Assembly (NCBI GenBank): GCA_028694115.1
Contig: JAQUUB010000131.1
Location: 1-10,553, forward strand
Origin: Lachnospiraceae bacterium
GTDB taxonomy: Bacteria; Bacillota_A; Clostridia; Lachnospirales; Lachnospiraceae
Direction: 5' to 3'
DNA length: 10,553 nt
Positions 7,578-10,553 of this stretch are shown piece by piece. The notes below the pieces were generated by a model. It did no database searches and was not told where the DNA came from. It worked only from the letters and a program-made list of their open reading frames with translations. The number at the start of each line of letters is the position of its first letter. Position 1 is the stretch's first letter. A program made the translations under genes and the position numbers.

Positions 7578-7594
7578 AGTAGGGAGGTTATAGA

Positions 7595-7861
7595 ATGTTA
7601 GGGTGGTTATTATTAGGCGCGATTTTAGGCGCTGCTGTAATTACAATTTGTGTTACATACCTGGATAAAAGTGTTGCAAAAGATAAACTGAAGGCGAAGA
7701 ACATAAAAAAGGGTGTTGTAAAGGATATTGTAAATTCGAGTGGTGTTACTCATATTAAACTGGATGCAATTGATGAAGACGGAAATGAAAAACAGGTTGA
7801 GTTTGAGGCTCAGGATTACAATTCATCAGAAATAAGAAAAGGAATGACGATTGTTGCATAG
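7595..7861 (+). CDS. Small membrane protein with beta-barrel-like cytoplasmic domain (88 aa)
   Basis: The ATG at 7595 has GGGAGG at 7582-7587, seven bases upstream. Residues 2-22 (GWLLLGAILGAAVITICVTYL) are one transmembrane helix. The next segment, KDKLKAKNIKKG, is basic, so the C-terminus is cytoplasmic. Residues 38-88 alternate hydrophobic strands and turns (KGVVKDIVNSSGVTHIKLDA, IDEDGNEKQVEFEA, IRKGMTIV), the pattern of a small SH3/OB-type beta barrel as in NfeD-like or DUF3592-like membrane-tethered modules. That fold call is an inference. It is not a paralogue of the neighbouring three membrane proteins. Exact function unknown. Confidence 0.78.
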   Translation: MLGWLLLGAILGAAVITICVTYLDKSVAKDKLKAKNIKKGVVKDIVNSSGVTHIKLDAIDEDGNEKQVEFEAQDYNSSEIRKGMTIVA

Positions 7862-7865
7862 GAGG
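7860..7865 (+). promoter_or_regulatory. Consensus AGGAGG ribosome binding site for a TTG start at 7874
   Basis: AGGAGG overlaps the stop codon of the 88-residue protein gene and lies eight bases before the TTG at 7874. This supports the non-ATG start and suggests translational coupling. Confidence 0.75.
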
Positions 7866-7873
7866 AAAAGGCT

Positions 7874-8260
7874 TTGAGCAATATTTTAGGTAAAATTTCA
7901 AGAGCAGCGGATGCATTTGCCGAAGTGATTACAGAGGATCTTCGTTCTGATAATACTGTGAAAATGTATAGATATAGTGACTTCAAAGAGTTGTTTATAT
8001 CGAAAAGAAAGGAATATCCACAAATCTGCAAATGTACTATTTCTATTCAACAAGGAAAGCAATTTGACGATATGGTATTTGCCGGAAATAAGTACATTAT
8101 TCGTATAGTTATGTTGGAGGAAAGTAAAAGACCGATTTGCGCAAAAGGAACAACGGACGAGTATGTAGGTGCTTTAGTTATCGCTGATGGAATTGATAAA
8201 GCATTAAAAGACTTTATGGGTGAAAAAACAGAAAAAACTGTAGTTATGGGAGGAAAATAA
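7874..8260 (+). CDS. Small soluble protein of unknown function (128 aa)
   Basis: It starts at TTG 7874 behind a perfect AGGAGG. No membrane segment or signal peptide is present, so it should be cytoplasmic, unlike its four small neighbours. The N-terminal 25 residues form an amphipathic helix (ILGKISRAADAFAEVITEDL). The middle has a helix FKELFISKRKEYP and a beta hairpin (KCTISIQQ ... YIIRIVMLEES). The C-terminal helix (ALVIADGIDKALKDFMGEKT) follows, and the protein ends GGK. Three cysteines or near-cysteine positions do not form a recognisable metal site. I do not recognise the family. It is embedded in the operon, 12 bases after one gene and 3 before the next, so it probably belongs to the same complex. 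Confidence 0.78.
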   Translation: MSNILGKISRAADAFAEVITEDLRSDNTVKMYRYSDFKELFISKRKEYPQICKCTISIQQGKQFDDMVFAGNKYIIRIVMLEESKRPICAKGTTDEYVGALVIADGIDKALKDFMGEKTEKTVVMGGK

Positions 8261-8263
8261 ATT

Positions 8264-8584
8264 ATGTTATTGGCAATAATTGGGGTGCTGGGTGCTGCAT
8301 TATTGACTGGAGCAGTGGTATACCTCGCTATTAAGCTTACAGTTTCTGTTCTAAAGTCATATCGAAAAAAGAAAACTTCTAAAATTATGGCAGCCCAGGT
8401 AAAAGATTTAATAAAACAAGCACCAACCATGTCATTAGATGACTTAGAGGATGACGATATTGTACTTGCAGAGTATGATCCAGAAGAAGATGATTTGGTG
8501 CAAGATATAACTATTGCACAAGATATTGATAGTAAAGTTGCCAATATTGTCGATGGCAACGGAGGGATAGTGGTATTTGATTAA
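8264..8584 (+). CDS. Single-span membrane protein, paralogue 3 (106 aa)
   Basis: The ATG at 8264 has GGGAGG at 8248-8253. Residues 2-28 form one transmembrane helix, followed by KSYRKKKTSK, which orients the rest to the cytoplasm. The soluble domain matches paralogue 1 block by block: QAPTMSLDDLED (52-63) with AAPSMTMEELEE, LAEYDPEEDDLVQD (68-81) with VVNYDPETDKVIDY, and NGGIVVFD (99-106) with DEGIILFE. The domain is very acidic. The stop codon TAA shares its last base with the start of the AAA+ ATPase gene, so the two proteins are translationally coupled and likely made in fixed ratio. A direct partnership with the ATPase is a reasonable inference. Confidence 0.83.
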   Translation: MLLAIIGVLGAALLTGAVVYLAIKLTVSVLKSYRKKKTSKIMAAQVKDLIKQAPTMSLDDLEDDDIVLAEYDPEEDDLVQDITIAQDIDSKVANIVDGNGGIVVFD

Positions 8585-9960
8585 TGATGAAGGCATATTT
8601 GTATTTTTCAAAAAATAAAATTTTAAAAGTTAATAATCTAGAGACACTTAGAAAAGAGTTGGCAAAGTCAATTACGTCTGCATTTGATCTTTTTAATGAA
8701 GTAAATCCAGATGATATAAGTGTCAATTGCGTAAAAATATCGAATGACATTGACATATTTTTGGTTATCGATACGCTTATCACTGATGATTCAACCAAGC
8801 TTTTAAATGCAATGGTGAAAATAAAAGGTGATTTAGCGGATATAATTCATAAGGATCAAGGCTCAAATGAAGACTACAAGATTAGATATAAGGTAGATCC
8901 AAATCACAATCCGATGATAACCAATGTTCCAGAGACAGAATTGGAAACAAAAGACAAGGAACAGGTTGATTCAGGAAAAGATTCGGAACTGGATTACGAA
9001 AAACGAGCAAAGCAATATGTACCGGTAGATCCATCATATTCCTTTGATAGAGTGATTTTACCAGAAGCGGTAATTGAAAAGTTAGAAGAAGCATTAAGTA
9101 TATTAAGATATGAAAAAAAGGTTTTTGATGAATGGGGGTTATATGAGATTCAGCCACATCCGTCCTCATCATTAAGTTTCTTTGGAGCATCGGGTACTGG
9201 AAAAACAATGGCTGCGGAGGCTATTGCAAATAAACTCGGAAAGAAAATACTAAAAGTTAGTTATGCTGATGTAGAAAGCAAATATCACGGTGAAGGTCCT
9301 AAAATGGTGAAAGCTATTTTCTTAGCCGCAGAGATAGAAGATGCAGTTTTATTTTTCGATGAAGCTGATTCTTTGTTGTCCAAGAGACTTACTAATGTGT
9401 CACAAGGTTCAGAGCAAGCAATTAATTCAATGCGTAGCCAGTTGTTAATATGCTTAGAAGAATTTAGAGGAATTGTTATTTTTGCGACAAATCTAGTGGT
9501 GAATTATGATAGCGCATTTCTTACAAGATTAATAAGCATAGAATTTAAGAAACCGGATTTTGAAACGAGAAAGAAAATTTGGAATGTTCATATTAGACCA
9601 GCAAATGATGGAAAGGATCATCGATTAAATATTCCTTTATCAGAAGATGTAGATGTAAGTGCATTGGCTGACAAATACGATTTTGCTGGTAGAGAAATAA
9701 GAAATGCAGTCATCTCGGCATGTATTTCTGCAGCTATGTCTGAAAAAGATATCGTATGTATGGATGATTTTATTAAAGCATGTGATAAATTGTTGGCAGA
9801 AAAAGAGAGTGTTGCAAATGCAAGTGATCATACCTTAAGTAATGATGGTAAAGAAGCTTTGAAGAATGCTTTTTTATCAAAAATTAGAGAAAAGACACAA
9901 GATGAATCGAGTACTACATCAGTTGATTCTTTAGAAAAACAAAATATAGAATGCTTGTAA
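8584..9960 (+). CDS. Classic-type AAA+ ATPase with novel N-terminal domain (458 aa)
   Basis: The start ATG 8584 overlaps the preceding TAA (TAATG), and no good ribosome binding site lies close upstream (GGAGGG at 8561 is 17 bases away), so translation is probably coupled. Residues 1-90 form an unrecognised alpha/beta domain and 108-145 an acidic linker. The AAA+ module spans about 150-405: Walker A GASGTGKT (201-208), pore-loop-like SKYHGEG (232-238), Walker B VLFFDE (255-260), sensor 1 Asn303 in FATN, Arg finger Arg315 in AFLTRL, and sensor 2 GRE at 369-371. A helical tail follows. The type is that of SpoVK/FtsH/p97-like remodelling ATPases that thread or disassemble protein complexes; no protease domain is attached. 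Only one arginine is seen in the finger region, where many classic members have two. It probably remodels the membrane or effector proteins encoded upstream. Confidence 0.9.
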   Translation: MMKAYLYFSKNKILKVNNLETLRKELAKSITSAFDLFNEVNPDDISVNCVKISNDIDIFLVIDTLITDDSTKLLNAMVKIKGDLADIIHKDQGSNEDYKIRYKVDPNHNPMITNVPETELETKDKEQVDSGKDSELDYEKRAKQYVPVDPSYSFDRVILPEAVIEKLEEALSILRYEKKVFDEWGLYEIQPHPSSSLSFFGASGTGKTMAAEAIANKLGKKILKVSYADVESKYHGEGPKMVKAIFLAAEIEDAVLFFDEADSLLSKRLTNVSQGSEQAINSMRSQLLICLEEFRGIVIFATNLVVNYDSAFLTRLISIEFKKPDFETRKKIWNVHIRPANDGKDHRLNIPLSEDVDVSALADKYDFAGREIRNAVISACISAAMSEKDIVCMDDFIKACDKLLAEKESVANASDHTLSNDGKEALKNAFLSKIREKTQDESSTTSVDSLEKQNIECL

Positions 9961-10020
9961 TGAAATTCTATTGTTTCAAACATTAACTTCCCATTTAAAT
10001 GTTTATCTATAACATTAATG

Positions 10021-10050
10021 AAGCCGAGGAGAAATCCCCGGCTTTTGCTT
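10021..10050 (+). terminator. Rho-independent terminator closing the operon
   Basis: AAGCCGAGGA (10021-10030) pairs with TCCCCGGCTT (10035-10044) with one A-C mismatch around a GAAA tetraloop. It is followed by TTGCTTT, and with the last two stem bases the T-run is TTTTGCTTT. It lies 60 bases after the ATPase stop, the expected place for the 3' end of the operon transcript. Confidence 0.85.
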
Positions 10051-10072
10051 TACCCAAATAATCTCATACATC

Positions 10073-10143
10073 CGTTAAGGAGGAAAGGTGGCATTATGAC
10101 AAAGATACGATTACGCCAGAAGGTTCCACCTTAACGTGGAATC
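10073..10143 (+). promoter_or_regulatory. Mutually exclusive leader hairpins
   Basis: Structure A: CGTTAAGGAGGAA (10073-10085) pairs with TTCCACCTTAACG (10124-10136), 12 of 13 positions, which buries the AAGGAGG of the leader peptide. Structure B: GGTTCCAC (10122-10129) pairs with GTGGAATC (10136-10143) with one G-U pair around loop CTTAAC. Both use bases 10124-10129, so only one can form. The 3' arm of A lies inside the last codons of the leader peptide, so ribosome position would decide the fold. This is the arrangement of a translation-dependent attenuator; regulation is inferred. Confidence 0.5.
10096..10134 (+). CDS. Putative 12-residue leader peptide (MTKIRLRQKVPP)
   Basis: A short frame runs from ATG 10096 to TAA 10132. 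Possible ribosome binding sites are AAGGAGG at 10077-10083 (12 bases away) and AAGGTGG at 10085-10091 (4 bases away). It lies between two alternative hairpins and upstream of a terminator that precedes a structural gene. The peptide holds Arg-Leu-Arg at residues 5-7, the type of motif at which macrolide-bound ribosomes arrest in ErmDL-like leaders. It ends Pro-Pro before the stop, a slow context for translation. Role as a sensor of ribosome speed or antibiotic is inference. It could be untranslated chance sequence. Confidence 0.4.
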   Translation: MTKIRLRQKVPP

Positions 10144-10181
10144 CAATGCAATAATAACTTAATACACACGAAATATAACTT

Positions 10182-10220
10182 AGGAGATATGAGCCAAAAA
10201 CCCATATCTTCTTATTTTTT
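10182..10220 (+). terminator. Attenuator-like terminator ahead of the 73-residue gene
   Basis: AGGAGATATG (10182-10191) pairs with CATATCTTCT (10203-10212) with one G-U pair around an 11-base loop. It is followed by TATTTTTTT (10213-10220 region). It sits only about 20 bases before the start codon at 10240, so as an intrinsic terminator it would block expression of that gene unless read through. It is best seen as the terminator half of an attenuator governed by the leader peptide. Confidence 0.7.
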
Positions 10221-10227
10221 TGCCCAG

Positions 10228-10234
10228 AAGGAGG
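10228..10234 (+). promoter_or_regulatory. Ribosome binding site fixing start at ATG 10240
   Basis: AAGGAGG lies five bases before ATG 10240. The upstream in-frame ATG at 10189 falls inside the terminator stem with only two bases after its AGGAG, so it is rejected as the start. Confidence 0.8.
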
Positions 10235-10239
10235 TCACA

Positions 10240-10461
10240 ATGTTGAATAAAGTAAAAGTGAGCACCATTCCGTTACAGAACGGAGAATGTGCCGTAGAGA
10301 TTGTAATTATAATCGGAACGGAACAGCCAAAGAAAGTAAAGCAGGAGTCACCAATTTATGCGGAAACACTTGAAGCACTTGCAGAAATGTGGATGGAAAA
10401 GGATAAAAGAAACTATGGTAACGATGAGGATGAAGGATTCCTCTATGACAATTTAGATTAA
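10240..10461 (+). CDS. Small acidic protein of unknown function (73 aa), ICE backbone type
   Basis: The protein begins MLNKVKVSTIPLQNGECAVE. A two-strand beta region (KVKVSTIPL, CAVEIVIIIGTE) is followed by a helix (AETLEALAEMWMEKDKRNY) and a very acidic tail (DEDEGFLYDNLD). No membrane segment, catalytic motif or DNA-binding motif is visible, and I do not recognise the family. G+C content matches the left surface-protein gene rather than the operon between them, so it probably belongs to the host element. Its expression appears controlled by the leader peptide, alternative hairpins and terminator directly upstream, an arrangement used by conjugative elements to gate their regulatory genes. 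A strong terminator follows 22 bases after the stop. Confidence 0.65.
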   Translation: MLNKVKVSTIPLQNGECAVEIVIIIGTEQPKKVKQESPIYAETLEALAEMWMEKDKRNYGNDEDEGFLYDNLD

Positions 10462-10483
10462 GGAGAAAGATTAACTGGAAATT

Positions 10484-10546
10484 CATAAACAAAACCTACA
10501 GAAGCCGCTAAGCCATGATTTATAAGGGTTAGCGGTTTTGTTTATG
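10484..10546 (+). terminator. Composite hairpin terminator
   Basis: An outer 13-bp perfect arm pair, CATAAACAAAACC (10484-10496) with GGTTTTGTTTATG (10534-10546), encloses an inner stem CCGCTAA (10505-10511) with TTAGCGG (10529-10535). Two bases (GG 10534-10535) can serve either stem. The inner stem followed by TTTTGTTT is a good + strand terminator. The A-rich outer arm makes a similar structure on the - strand, so it may act in both directions. Confidence 0.8.
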
Positions 10547-10553
10547 AAAATCA

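Noticed and set aside
8047..8559. A 170-codon open frame on the minus strand, opposite the 128- and 106-residue genes
   Set aside because: It is a Ser/Thr/Ile-rich shadow of two well-supported + strand genes that have ribosome binding sites and paralogy. It has no ribosome binding site of its own and no recognisable domain.
9978..10004. AAACATT / AATGTTT inverted repeat just upstream of the operon terminator
   Set aside because: It is only seven A/T-rich base pairs with a 13-base loop. It is too weak to call next to the strong terminator at 10021.
10189..10191. ATG that would give a 90-residue version of the small acidic protein
   Set aside because: It lies inside the terminator hairpin, its AGGAG is only two bases away, and the extra residues would be encoded by the hairpin and T-run. 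ATG 10240 has an ideal site.
10544..10553. ATGAAAATCA at the right edge as the start of a next gene
   Set aside because: The ATG overlaps the terminator arm, has no ribosome binding site, and only three codons are visible.
1..10553. CRISPR array, tRNA/rRNA gene, insertion sequence, integrase or relaxase
   Set aside because: No regularly spaced direct repeats, tRNA-like cloverleaf, transposase/recombinase motif or relaxase motif was found by eye. ICE membership therefore rests on gene style and context only.

Overview
The window reads as low-GC Gram-positive DNA, most likely a Clostridia/Lachnospiraceae genome. Nearly every gene has a strong AGGAGG-type ribosome binding site, TTG and GTG starts occur, and intergenic DNA is AT-rich. 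All supportable genes are on the + strand. The two ends look like the backbone of an integrative/conjugative element (ICE): a repeat-rich surface protein on the left, and a small gene behind a leader/attenuator on the right. The middle (about 1690 to 10020) is markedly more AT-rich. Hand counts of single 60-base lines give 26/60 G+C at 1201-1260 and 25/60 at 10321-10380, against 15/60 at 5041-5100 and 18/60 at 7021-7080. This suggests a separately acquired cargo module.

Layout. 2-1681: 3' part of a surface protein with two 67-residue tandem repeats, an InlB B-type (Listeria-Bacteroides) repeat and an Ig-like module. 1682-2021: AT-rich non-coding stretch with a 15-bp palindrome and a good sigma-A promoter (TTGATA, 17 bases, TATAAT). 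2022-9960: a ten-gene, tightly spaced operon. In order: a small helix-turn-helix protein; a WYL-domain regulator; an endonuclease/exonuclease/phosphatase (EEP) enzyme with an intact active site; an 858-residue helical protein with a hydrophobic segment and a possible PH-like domain; four small single-span membrane proteins (three of them paralogues) interrupted by one small soluble protein; and a classic AAA+ ATPase whose start codon overlaps the preceding stop. 10021-10050: a rho-independent terminator closing the operon. 10073-10220: a 12-codon leader peptide (RLR motif, Pro-Pro at the stop), mutually exclusive hairpins and a terminator, all ahead of a 73-residue acidic protein. 10484-10546: a long composite hairpin terminator.

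How the genes may work together (inference). The two DNA-binding proteins probably control the operon from the 1887 promoter. By the positive-inside rule, the four small membrane proteins put their soluble C-terminal domains in the cytoplasm, where they could form a platform for the AAA+ ATPase, the large helical/PH-like protein and the EEP enzyme. A WYL regulator, a stand-alone hydrolase, an AAA+ ATPase and membrane-anchored small proteins on ICE cargo are what one expects of an anti-phage or anti-plasmid system. I do not recognise this gene set as any named defence system, and a membrane-stress role is a real alternative. The paralogous membrane-protein family and the operon as a whole are the most novel content here.
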